A stretch of DNA of 64,000 nucleotides. Origin: Paracentrotus lividus. Its lineage: Eukaryota > Echinodermata > Echinoidea > Camarodonta > Echinidae. Position numbers and translations under genes: made by a program. The DNA lies in NCBI GenBank assembly GCA_940671915.1, contig CALNVZ010003426.1:41027603-41091602 (forward strand), given 5' to 3'. The notes under the pieces are model-generated. The model did no database searches and was not told the DNA's origin. It worked only from the letters and a program-made list of their open reading frames with translations. This document shows, one piece after another, positions 40,701 to 53,500 of this stretch (its first letter is position 1; every line of letters starts with the position of its first letter).

Positions 40701-43700
40701 AGCAATATGACTAGTTATTTTGTTCATTAAAAATTAAAAGGATATGGAAGGGATATAAAACAAATATACATGACTCATTCTCAGAACAGTTAAAACTATT
40801 CGCACTCAGGAACATCACATAGTACTATTCTCTCTCGGCCGATGGCCCTCGAGAGAATAGTACTATGTGATTTCCTTCGATGCGAATAGTTTTAACCAGA
40901 TCCTCGATTGTCATTGTATACTTGTATATTATATCCTTATCTAAGATTGTTTCCATTGAGAGTGTACACAAGGAGAAAAAGAATAGTTTAACTAAGAAAA
41001 ACGTTTCCTCGAGAAATAGTTTCGTTTTTCTTCATGACGTCACGCATAGTACATTTTTTCCTAGGGAAAAACTGGACTATACGTTTTCGACCCCCCCCCC
41101 CCCCCTATTCAGATTGCGCAGCGAGCGGTGCTAACTTGGCTGCTTTACCTGAATTCTCCACTGCATGCATGCGCGCATGCCACGGGAAACTTTCGCCGAG
41201 CTGATGCACTGACCAGGCCACGATGCGCACAGCTGATTTTTGTTTGTAACAGACAAAATGGCTGCTCCACTAGTTGCCAAGAATTTAATGGTAAACGGAA
41301 GATTTCAGTATAATGGAGGATAATGTGGATTTCATGAACTCGACTGACAGGTTAATACTCAGAATACAAAATAGTGCTGTATCTATATTCCGTGAATTGT
41401 CACAAATTGAATGTGTGAGTTTGTGATGAGATCGACATCAAATACCGATTCAGCGCTCGCAAGATTTTTTCGTCGCTGCTCGCAAACAAAAACGGAAGCG
41501 CTTTGTAAGTACTGTACTATTGGATCCAGAAGAAAGGTCCACATAGACTATAATTTTGTTCATTAAAAAATTAAAATGTGAGGGATATAAAAACAATAAT
41601 ACAATGACTCATTCTCAGAACAGGTTAAAACTATTCGCACTCAGAACATCACATAGTATATTCTCTCTCGGGCCGATGGCCCTCGAGAGAATAGTACTAT
41701 GTGATGTTCCTTCGATGCGAATAGTTTTAACCAGATCCTCGATTGTCATTGTATATTTGTATACTATACGATATCTTCTATTATATCCCTTATCTAAGAT
41801 TGTTTGCATTGAGAGTGTACACAAGGAGAAAAAGAATAGCTTAACTAAGAAAAACGTTTCTCAAGAAATAGTTCGTTTTTCTTCATGACGTCACGCATAG
41901 TACATTTTTTCCCTAGGGAAAAACTGGACTATACCTTTTTCCAACCCCCCCCCCCCCTATTCATGAGTTGCGCAACGCAACGCAAGCGGTGCTACTCTGC
42001 TGCTTTTACCTGAATTCTCCACTGCATGCCACGGGAAACTTTCGGCGAGCTGCACTGACCAGGTGCGCTTACATAACAGACGATCGATTAGGCAAGACAA
42101 GTATATTTTGTTCATTAAAAAAATTAAAAGGAATGGTATTATAGTGGAAGGGATATAAAACATATATACAATGACTCATTCTCAGAACAGGTTAAAACTA
42201 TTCGCACTCAGGAACATCACATAGTACTATTCTCTCTCGGGCCGATGGCCCTCGAGAGAATAGTACTATGTGATGTTCCTTCGATGCGAATAGTTTTAAC
42301 CAGATCCTCGATTGTCATTGTATATTTGTATACTATACACTCACTTAGCAACATCCAACATAGCTAAATGCGTGCAGTTTTTCATATTTACAAGTCTTTT
42401 ATATATTGTCATATTTCATTTCATGGCCAGAGATTTTCAGAAAATTTTTATTTATTCTGAATGAGGAGACTTGTCCCTTTTCATTTCTTAGATGAGTAAA
42501 TACTCAGACAGGGGCACTTTTTTAAACAAAGGGGCGACAGATGAACAAAGGCCCTTAAAATAAAATAAGAGGTGGGGATTATCAGTGAATAAAATTATTA
42601 AGGAGGAGTCATATTTCTCCGAAAACTGTTAACACTTTTTTAATTATGCTTGTGGCCAATTAAAAATAGTCATAAGGAACCATTACCAGTGCTAAGTGAG
42701 TATAGTGTGTGAAACTTTAAAGCGGAGCAATTGTCGCCGGAGGAAATGTCATGGAATCAAACAAGGATCGATTATTCTTACCATCATCATCTATTCTTTT
42801 TTCTAGATATCTTGTATCATCATTGCATCTTTCATCTATTACCACTTCATGGCAATGTTTGCATGGATGGCCATAGAGGGCATACATCTCTATCTGATGA
42901 CATTCGTGGTATGGAACGCCGAGCGGCGCAAAATCAAATCTTACATGGCATGTGGTTGGGGTAAGTTAAAGACATAGAGGCTCCAGCTTTCATAGGGAGT
43001 GGATCATAATTTGCTGACCCCAAACTTTGTGAAAGCACTGGAAATAGCTGTCTTGAATCTAAATTTCTGGACCACAGCAAAACACCCCGAACAGCTTTGG
43101 GCATGACCGGGCTACGGAAAGAGAGATTTAATGACTTTACCAGAATGGGCGATGGGTGAAATATACAAGGCATTACATAAGGTGATAAAAATCAGGTGAT
43201 GGAAAATATATGTTACTGGGTAAGCATCCATGGTGTCAAATTACCCATCGAAGCTCGCTATTTTTTGTCTTTAAAATTGACAAAGTTCTGGTAGCTAACA
43301 ATTTTGACATTAATTATGTTAAAATGTTGATAGGCCTATTCATGCTGATGCGTATGGATAGTTCTGAAGTATGCAGAATTACATGAATCTTATAATAAGT
43401 CTCAATTTCTTAATACTTAAGACACGTTTGAGCAGCTGATTATATCAGAATTAAATCAAAATCTGAAATTGAAGTATATACTAATCAAGAAGCCATAGAA
43501 GTAATTTGAACTGTTTCTTTTTTTATTTACTTCTGACTTATTCCGAAATTAATAAGAATATGCCTATATTTTAAAATCACTCTAACAAATCTTATACAAG
43601 CAAGTTTAGTTCCAATCGATTTTCTTATTCCAAGTTCAATATTCTTCTTGTATTTATAGTAATGTATCTGTTGCTTGATATATCTTTATTTATAAGTATT

Positions 43701-46700
43701 GTGACTGGAGCTGCGATGGAGGACTATTTGACTATATAACTTCTCAATCTCTATCTTCTCGTAGGTATTCCAATTCTCTTCGTTGTCGCGATAGTGGCTG
43801 TTTACAGAGAAAAACTTGCTTCCAAGAAGTAGTGAGTATGATAATGGAAGACCTTTCAGGAGCGTGAATTATACTTTGAATAAAAAGTTATATTAGACCA
43901 AGATGGACACAAATTTGACAGATAACTTTATGATAAATGGTGTGTAAAGAAGAATCCGGCAAGGAAAGATATCATTTAAAAGCCAGTAAACATTAAAATG
44001 AATACGATGATCTTCAAGTGAGTAGCAACAAATTATTACTCCAAAAATTGCCAAACTTGACCCCAAATCTTGCCCTCTACTGTAATATAATCATCATAAT
44101 TATTTGTTTTACTTTGCTATTGGATTGTCGGTATTTGTGTAACTTACCTTTCAATCTATGCCCTGTAATACAAAGACTTACGATCGATACAAAATAATAT
44201 ACGATTGATTCTATCTTGGTAGCCTCATTTACAGCCATGGACTAGGATTAGGATAATGATTAAGATTAGGGTTAGGGCTAGGGATATAGGATTAATATAA
44301 TCAATGTTTAGGCACCCTGTCCGTGATGGGACCCACGAGATGAAATTGATCTTAACTTTTTATCCATTATAAGTCTTTATTTTACAGAAACAGATTATAT
44401 GACAGTGTTATATCGGTCAACTGTGATTGGTCTAATTTCGCGTCACATCGGGAAACAAAGTTCTCATATATAATATTTGTTCAATATTCTCTTCTCTGTG
44501 TAGTTGTTTCCTGAGCATGGCTGACAATAGTCTTCTTTTCTTCATCGTTCCTGTCGCTGTCGTCATCGTCTTCAACGTCTTTGTGACCATACGCGTGGTC
44601 GCCCAGATCATCAAAATGGCGGATGGTCCCACAATGCAGAGTGACATTAAAACAAGAGCCAAGTAAGTGGAAAGGGGCAATGCAGTATCGACGAAGTCGG
44701 TTTGGATGATGTTTTTTCTTGTGGCGGCCATGGCTGGGGGCGGGGGGGGGGGGGGGGGGGGGGGGGGTGCTTCCAGTATGCGTAACAAAGGAAAATGTTC
44801 GTAGGCGCACCTAGGTCAATGCGGATTGGCTGATAGCCCATTGGAAGCCCCTCAGCTATGGTGTCCATAATGCAGCGGTCACAACTCGTCGTAGGCTTCG
44901 GGGCACGTGCCATCAACGTAGCCTGCGTTGCATATACAACGCACGCACAGGTCCTGGTCAACTTTTGCGATTCCTGCGTTTCTGTAGTAAGGGTATTGTA
45001 AAAACTTCCTGCACGTCGTACATGCATTGTACCTGTGAGGTACCTCCGCTGCACGAATTTTCTACGAAATCCATCGTAGGGCATGTAGGGAGTTGCACGT
45101 CGAAGGTACGGCGAGTTGTGACCGCCGCATAAGTTACATCGCTCTTTTAGTCAGATTGGTGTACATAGGCCTAGACCAAAAGCTTCAATCTCTGTACTTT
45201 ATTAGGGAGAGGTTGTAGGCTACTACTTTGCTTGGCTCCACTAACCTCTGCTGCTACATAAGGATGTATTACAGATGTCAGAAATTTTCAAGTAAATCCC
45301 CTGATGACAACCACAGCGTTAAATTATGTTACGACAAATCAATTTCACCTTTTTTAAAGGGAGAAAACGAGACCTACCTTTAAAAAAGACCGAAATAAAC
45401 CGATTGCAAGTGTTTGTACTATGAAAGATTAAATTAGGCTTTAAGTACAGAAAAGTGCGGGTTTTTTTTATTATGTTAAACGTAGTAAGAATTAGTCATT
45501 TTATTTGAATAATATTTCAGCTGATGAATGGTTTATTGGTTGGTAATTGTATTTCTATATTGTGATCCTCAATCTTTGCACGAATGATCTCATGATGATT
45601 GCCCCTATTATGATGCTCAAGAGAAGAGAAGAAAGAAAAAACATAACATGTAACCGTTTATCCATTATGACAGGCACGGTGTAAAAGCTATGGTAGTACT
45701 TCTGCCCCTAATGGGACTGACCTGGGTTGTAGGCTTCCTGGCATTCGATAGAGCAAAGATAACCTTACTCTACATCTTCATCGTTCTTAACTGTCTGCAA
45801 GGTGTCTTCATCTTCTTCATCCATTTCTACAGGAATTCCGAGGTGATTTTCTTTTACTTATTGTTTACATAATAGGCCTAATTATTGTTTTGTATTTGCT
45901 AATACATAGTTGTTTGGGGGAACTCATTTTAGATCAAATTGCAAATTCCCGTGTAGTGTATTTGTCTCTTAACCTCTCTCTCTCTCTCTTGATAATTTTG
46001 GCTGTTTTAAACGTTTTGAGAACTCTACTGTTTATATCTTCATTTTATTGATCGGGCTTCTTGCTGTACGCTTCACATGTAAATTATTTATATAATGTAC
46101 TCTATTAATTTATGTATTCTTGTAAATGTTATTCATCTGCAAATGTTAATTTATGTCTGTCTCTTAAATACTTCATAGTTTGAAATAAATTTACCTTCGT
46201 TCATTCCCCTTCACATTTTCCATAATCAATACAATTATAAACTGCCTATATATACTCAATGTTATAAATCTTTCAAATATGATCACTTGTTGCCGTATAA
46301 TGATTCCGCTCGGCTGATGGAATCCTCGTAAACATGAGTAGTATATGTATGTACCTCTGGGCACCGGAGAGGATCCTCAGGATCCTCAGGATCCAATTAC
46401 GCAATCATAATTACGCAATACTTGTATCCAATTACGCAATACCTAATTACGCAATACTTGTATCCAATTACGCAACACATAATTACGCAATACTTGTATC
46501 CAATTACGCAATACATAATTAGGCAATACTTGTATCCAATTACGCAACACATACTTAGGCAATACTAGTATACTATTACATAATACATAATTTTGCAATA
46601 CTAGAATATGATTTTCCAATACATTATTACGCAATATAGGGTTTCGCAATATAGGGATTACGCAACACGCTATAAATAATATCACAATAGAAGATTATGA

Positions 46701-47523
46701 AAATTTGACATGCTGAATAGCGAGAATATGAATATGAAAATATGAATCATAAAAATATGAAATATGATCCCATAGAACAATAGAGCTATTTATGAGGATA
46801 GAGAAACACCATTTAGTGATGACGTAAGAAGAGTTTTTGCCGTTTGAAAAATGGACAAGTCAAAACAGGCATGACATGGAGTCATTAAAGTGCGAGATGA
46901 CAATAGAGGGAATACAGACCCTGATTAAAAGAAAACCCCAAAACAAAGGAACGGCAACCATCACAGCTGAGTGACAGAGCCTGAGAAAAGACAAGGGTCG
47001 TAATCGGGATACAAAAGAGAAGATGACGGAGTGACACCTTCAACATCATCCTCACAGTGCAAAGTAAAATCCACATATTGAATGGTATTTATGTTAATGA
47101 GACATGGAAACAAAATATCAGGATCGAATCCAAAACTAAGAGGATAGTCAGGGCAAGACGAAAATATGTATAAATCGACTTAGACCTAAATTGTAAAATG
47201 CAAAATACTCCAACTTACAGGAATTGAGTAACTTGGGGGAGTTTTGCCAAAATCTGAGCTGTGGGTCTTATATGCTGTAATGGCATGCAATAATGTTTCA
47301 GAGGGAAACCCTTAACATCTTGTTTTCCCCTACATAGTCCAAATGAATACAGGACGCTTATGAGGATTACACAACCTTCTAATCATTTAAAACGTTTTTC
47401 ATCTATTCATATTTTCGTCATTGAAATTTTAGGGTTGTCGTGTCGCCCTGTTGTCATTTCATCATTTTCCTCACTGTTACGGGCGTGGTTTGTGGACCAG
47501 GTGCCGTTACCGGCGTCCAAATT

Positions 47524-47565
<42 letters not shown>

Positions 47566-50500
47566 CTTAGTTACTGGAAGCATTCCCTCTAATTGTTCGA
47601 CATTTCGGCTATTCAACGTTTCGTCCATTCGTCAATGCGTTGTGACATAGCACTACATCCATTCTCTATGCATATCCTTTCATCACTCTGTCATTTCATC
47701 ATTTGTTTACACCTTGATGAAAGTACCCATTTCAACATTTCTAAGTTTCATCATCGCATCTACCATCATCCCGCATCATATCATAGGAACTGTTCACCGT
47801 TTCGCGCATTTTTGTCATTGTTTTGTTCCTTCATTTTAACTGTTTATCCAATTTTATCAATTCCCTCGTTTGTTTTTTTGTGTTCGACCCCCACGTTTTC
47901 AAGTTCCATCGTTTCATTATGTCATGGTTAATAGCTAACGGGTCTCTGTACAAGATGATATATGAATATGAAAGTTAATTGGGCGAAATCCAATGTTATA
48001 ACAGAGGGAGACATTTCATATATACGTATACAGTACTTGCCACCTAAAAGCGTATTTTGTCTTTTCATTTGGTAAGGGTACCAAACTCATTAAATGTCAA
48101 TAATTATTCAGAGTCATAAAATGTCAATCTTCCATCCACCCTGTCGACCTGAAAACCTTTTATTATTCAATTATTTTTCATAGAACAAGGTAATATAGCC
48201 TAAACATTTTACAGTGTGTCATCCCTGCACCACAAGGCATTCGTTTCTGCAAATGAGGACATAGGACAAATTCATTGACAATTAATGTTTTTCTATGAAA
48301 ACAGTGCTAGTAGCATGGCATGATTGGGATGTGCATTCAATAGACATCTATAAGATCTTTAGTAACACCTGTAAGAAGCAAAAGAGGATAGAAAAAGTAC
48401 GGAATACGCTTTTTGTTGGCAGGTCTGGCTATAAACAGATTTTTATAAGACACCAGAACACAATTTAAAACACATTGAAACAAATAAAGAGAATTTCAAG
48501 TATCATCACTATTTTATTCATTCAACCAAGGTATATCAGACTTGAAGAGATAACATTAATACAAAATTACAAATTATGGTACATGTACCTATAAAACCAT
48601 CATTGGTTAATAAGTTATTGTTGTGTCTTCTAAAAGGTTTTTTGGGGGTGTATAAATTGATTGTGCGCCCTCGTTCATGTCGTTACTTTTTCTTCTTTCA
48701 AATTGGACGTACACACCTTTCTGTCTTGCATCATGCGTCTGAGAACAGAAAACACCAATGTGTAAGCACTATTAAATAATTGCTCTCTTCTTCTAATCAT
48801 CATATCAGCTTCTCCAAAAAGTATTTATCTGCGTCTAATTGTTGCTTCTTCAGTCCCTTCCATCTCTTCTTCGTTATCATCTTCATCCTGATAATTGATA
48901 TGCCATCAAATTTTGTCCCGTGTTTTGGCTAGCAACCCTTCTGTTACTGCTTTCCGCACATTCATTCCATCAGCTTTAATCCTTGATATCAGATAGAATT
49001 TTGTTATTGGTGTAATCATCTTTGGAAGGAACAGGCTCAGTCAGCAAGAAGTAAGGAGTAGTGGTCGAAAAAGATTCGTTGACGGCCCATTAAAACTTTA
49101 CCGTGAGCTTTGTCTAAGCCTCGTTCTTCGCTCATACCCTTGAGGATATATTTTTCGTATTTTTCATGCCTCAACTCCTCGGTGGCAATCTTGGCTTGTT
49201 CGAACCATTCTTGATAGGCCAAGTTGTCTTCAGGCTCTTCTTTATTGTGGGATAATTCATTTTCTCCTTCGCTTTCCGATTCACTTGTTTCACTATCTTC
49301 ATCATCGCCAGACTGATCATCCTCAAAGTTGGAATCTTCATTCTCGTATTCTCTTTCGTTCAGTTCCTCATCATTTTCCATTTCAGAATGTACATTCTGT
49401 TTGTGTCTCTTCATGTCAAACTTGCGACTATACGTCCTATCGCACAATGAGCAAGTGTAGCGTTTGGACATATTCAAAGGATCCATGTTGACTCAACGAT
49501 GTTTAGTTTGTAAATGATTATAAAGCAGCTAAAACGTTGATAATATAGGGATATTGTACGATTTCAAAATTAGTTTTCTGTCACTTTGACGCACTTGAAT
49601 CATTCGCAATTATCTTGACGCAATTGTTTAGCGGTAACGCAGAAAATGGATGATGTAACGACACAAATGGATGCCGTAATAGCGTATTTCATTACCGTCC
49701 AAACGCCGTTGCGGAAAAAACGACGATACGACGATTGAACAAAACAATGAGATGGGGAAGCAACGATAGGACATTTCAGCTATTCAACGTTTCGTCATTT
49801 CGTCAATGCGCTTTAACATATCACTACATCCATTTTCTACGCACTCCTTTCATCACTCTGTCATTTCATCAGTCTTCCCATTTTAAACATTTCATCATTT
49901 CATCATCTAATTACCGTACGTCTCATCTTTTATACGTTATGAGACGGTGGCCCGTCGTTTCGACATCTTAGTACGATTCATGCAATTCAGGGTTCTGACA
50001 TTGTCATATTACTTTTTTTGTTCATTCGTTGCTTCCCCATGTCATTGTTTTGTTGAACGGCGTTTGGACGGTAATGAAATACGCTATTACGGCATCCATT
50101 TGTGTCGTTACATCATCCATTTACTGCGTTACCGCTAAACAATTGCGTCAAGATAATTGCGAATAACTCAAGTGCGTCAAAGTGACAGAAAACTAATTTT
50201 GAAATCGCACAATATCCCTATATTATCAACGTTTTAGCTACTTTATAATCATTTACAAACTAAACATCGTTGAGTCAACATGGATCCTTTGAATATGTCC
50301 AAACGCTACACTTGCTCATTGTGCGATAGGACGTATAGTCGCAAGTTTGACATGAAGAGACACAAACAGAATGCACATTCTGAAATGGAAAATGATGAGG
50401 AACTGAACGAAAGAGAATACGAGAATGAAGATTCCAACTTTGAGGATGATCAGTCTGGCGATGATGAAGATAGTGAAACAAGTGAATCGGAAAGCGAAGG

Positions 50501-53500
50501 AGAAAATGAATTATCCCACAATAAAGAAGAGCCTGAAGACAACTTGGCCTATCAAGAATGGTTCGAACAAGCCAAGATTGCCACCGAGGAGTTGAGGCAT
50601 GAAAATACGAAAAATATATCCTCAAGGGTATGAGCGAAGACGAGGCTAGACAAAAGGCTCACGTAAAAGTTTATGGGCCGTCAACGAATCTTTTTCGACC
50701 ACTACTCTTACTTCTTGCGGACTGAGCCTGTCCTTCAAGATGATTACACCAATAACAAAATTCTATCTTGATATCAAGGATAAAGCTGATGGAATGAATG
50801 TGCGGAAAGCAGTAACAAAGGGTGCTAGCCAAACACGGGACAAAATTGATGCATATTCCATTATCAGGATGAGATGATAACGAAGAAGAGATGGAAGGGA
50901 CTGAAGAAAGCAACAATTAGACGCAGAATAAAATACTTTTTGAGAGAAGCTGTATGATGATTAGAATGAGAAGTCTATTTAATAGTGTTACACATTGGTC
51001 TTTCTGTTCTCAGACCATGATGCAAGACAGAAAGGTGTGTACGTCAAATTTAAGAAGAGAAAGAGAAACGACATGAACCGAGGGGCGCAAATCAATTTAT
51101 ACACCCAAACAAAAACTTTAGAAGACACAACAATACCTTATTACCATGATGTTTATTATAGGTACATGTTACATAATTTAGTATTTTTTGTATTTAATGA
51201 ATATATCTCTATCAAGCTGCTGCATATTACCTTGGTGAATGAATAAAAATAGTGACGTGAATAACTTGATATTCTCTTCTCTTATTTTGTTTTCGAATGG
51301 TTTTTAAAATTGTTCTGGTCCTTTATTAAATCTGTATAGTATATGAAATGTCTCCCTCTGTTTTATAACATTGGATTCGCCAATAACTTTCATATTCATA
51401 TATCATTTGGTACAAGAGAGACCCGTTTAGCTTTTAAACCATGACATAATGAAACGATGGAACTTTGAACAGTGGGGTCAACCAAAAAAAACAAACGAGG
51501 GAATTGATACCTAAATTGATAAACAGTTAAAATGAGGAACAAAACAATGACAAAATGGCGAAACGGTTGAAAGTTACTATGATATGGAATGAAACGGGAT
51601 GATGGTAAGATGTCGAGATGATTGAACTTAGAAATGGTTGAAATGGGTACTTTCATCAAGGTGATAAAAAATTTGTGAATGTTTAAAATGGGGAAGACTG
51701 ATGAATGACAGAGTGATGAAAGGATTTGCATGAGGAATGGATGTAGTGCTATGTCACAACGCATTGACGAAAATGGACGAAAAGAAAGTTGGAATAGCCG
51801 AAATGTCGAACAATATGAGGGAATGTTTTCAGTAACTAAGCGGGGGGGGGGGGTAATTGACGCCGTAACGCACCTGGTCCACAAACACACGCCGTTAACA
51901 GTGACGGAATGACGAAATGACAAAAGGGCGAACGACAAAACCCTAAAATAATACAATGACGAAATGATGAATAGATGAAAACGTTTTAATGATTAGAAGG
52001 ATTGTGTATCAGTCATAAGCGTCCCGCTGTATTAATTTGACTATGTAGGGAAAATAAGATGTTAAGGGTTTCCTCTGAAAACATTATTGCATGCCTTTAG
52101 ACAGCATATAAGACCCTCACCAGCGTAATTTTTGCAAACCTCCCCAAGTTACTCAATTCCTGTAAGTTGGAGTATTTTGCATTTTACAATTTAGGTCTAA
52201 GTCGATTTATACATATTTTCGTCTTGCCCTGACTATCCTCTTAGTTTTGGATTCGATCCTGATATTTTGTTTCCATGTCTCATTAACATAAATACCATTC
52301 AATATGTGGATTTTACTTTGCACTGTGAGGATGATGTTGAAGGTGTCACTCCGTCATCTTCTCTTTTGTATCCCGATTACGACCCTTGTCTTTTCTCAGG
52401 CTCTGTCACTCAGCTGTGATGGTTGCCGTTCCTTTGTTTTGGGGTTTTCTTTTAATCAGGGTCTGTATTCCCTCTATTGTCATCTCGCACTTTAATGACT
52501 CCATGTCATGCCTGTTTTGACTTGTCCATTTTTCAAACGGCAAAAACTCTTCTTACGTCATCACTAAATGGTGTTTCTCTATCCTCATAAATAGCTCTAT
52601 TGTTCTATGGGATCATATTTCATATTTTTATGATTCATATTTTCATATTCATATTCTCGCTATTCAACATGTCAAATTTTCATAATCTTCTATTGTGATA
52701 TTATGTATAGCGTGTTGCGTAATCCCTATATTGCGAAACCCTATATTGCGTAATAATGTATTGTAAAATCATATTCTAGTATTGCAAAATTATGTATTAT
52801 GTAATAGTATACTAGTATTGCCTAAGTATGTGTTGCGTAATTGGATACAATTATTGCTTAATTATGTATTGCGTAATTGGATACAAGTATTGCTTAATTA
52901 TGTATTGCGTAATTGGATACAAGGATTGCGTAATTATGTGTTGCGTAATTGGATACAAGTATTGCGTAATTAGGTATTGCGTATTTGGATACAAGTATTG
53001 CTTAATATATTGCGTATTTGGATACAAGTATTGCGTAATTATGATTGCGTAATTGGATCCTGAGGATCCTGAGGATCATCTCCGGTGCCGAGAGGTACAT
53101 ACATATACTACTAACATGAGATGACTACATAAAAGAGAATCAGAATGTGAGGAGGGTATATAAATATTTTCATAATATCCTCTTCAGTATCTGATCTAGT
53201 TTGTAATATTTTTTTGTATGAAATTCCCTTTTGATTCCATTTGTCTTTCAATTTCTGTTTCTAATTTTCTTATGCTCAACTCTCTAGGTTCGCAAGGCGT
53301 TCAGAAGGCAGATAGAGAAATGTGCCGTAATTTTTTTTTTGTATGAAATTCCCGTTTTATTCCATTTGTCGTTCAATTTCTGTTTCTAATTTTCGTATGC
53401 TCAACTCTCGAGGTTCGCAAGCGGTTCAGAAGGTAGACAGAGAAATGTGCCGTAATATTTTTTGTATGAAATTCCCGTTTTATTCCATTTGTCGTTCAAT

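Larger units (their letters stand above)
42300..44362. repeat. Right version of the duplicated segment, holding the intact TM3 and TM4 exons
   Basis: The counterpart of 36650-40251. This version has full-length, open exons 13 and 14 and matching splice phases, so it is taken as the true receptor sequence. Confidence 0.7.
46337..53112. mobile_element. 6.8-kb foldback transposon with a zinc-finger ORF in each arm
   Basis: Both ends carry the inverted sequence AGTAGTATATGTATGTACCTC. The flanks share AACATGAG (46331-46338 and 53113-53120), an 8-bp target duplication overlapping the left end by two bases. The left arm (46.34 to about 49.76 kb) and right arm (about 50.03 to 53.11 kb) are inverted copies. 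Just inside each end is an array of 36-bp units (caattacgcaatacttgtat). Each arm then holds a mirror-image 63-residue ORF (46885-47076 minus, 52304-52495 plus) and, near the centre, a C2H2 zinc-finger ORF reading outward. The 260-bp loop is a further copy of an arm segment. An 8-bp duplication with subterminal tandem repeats recalls the sea urchin TU foldback elements; this is a comparison of form only. No transposase is seen. It lies in the last receptor intron. Confidence 0.75.

Noticed and set aside
44268..44284. Telomere-like agggttagggctaggg
   Set aside because: Only two to three degenerate units inside an intron; no telomere.
44388..44503. Possible exon after the acceptor tattttacag at 44387, reading NRLYDSVISVNCDWSNF
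   Set aside because: Joined to exon 14 (phase 2, ending TA) its first base A makes TAA. Exon 15 at 44504 joins exon 14 perfectly and supplies the conserved CFLS motif.
44432..45084. Proline-run ORFs on the minus strand
   Set aside because: They are reverse translations of exon 15 and a poly(G) run, plus a MITE.
46396..46640. CRISPR-like array of short direct repeats
   Set aside because: No unique spacers, a eukaryotic context, and the array is a transposon subterminal repeat.
47360..47650. ORFs with long Pro or Gly runs
   Set aside because: Produced by a C run of about 40 bases; no domain.
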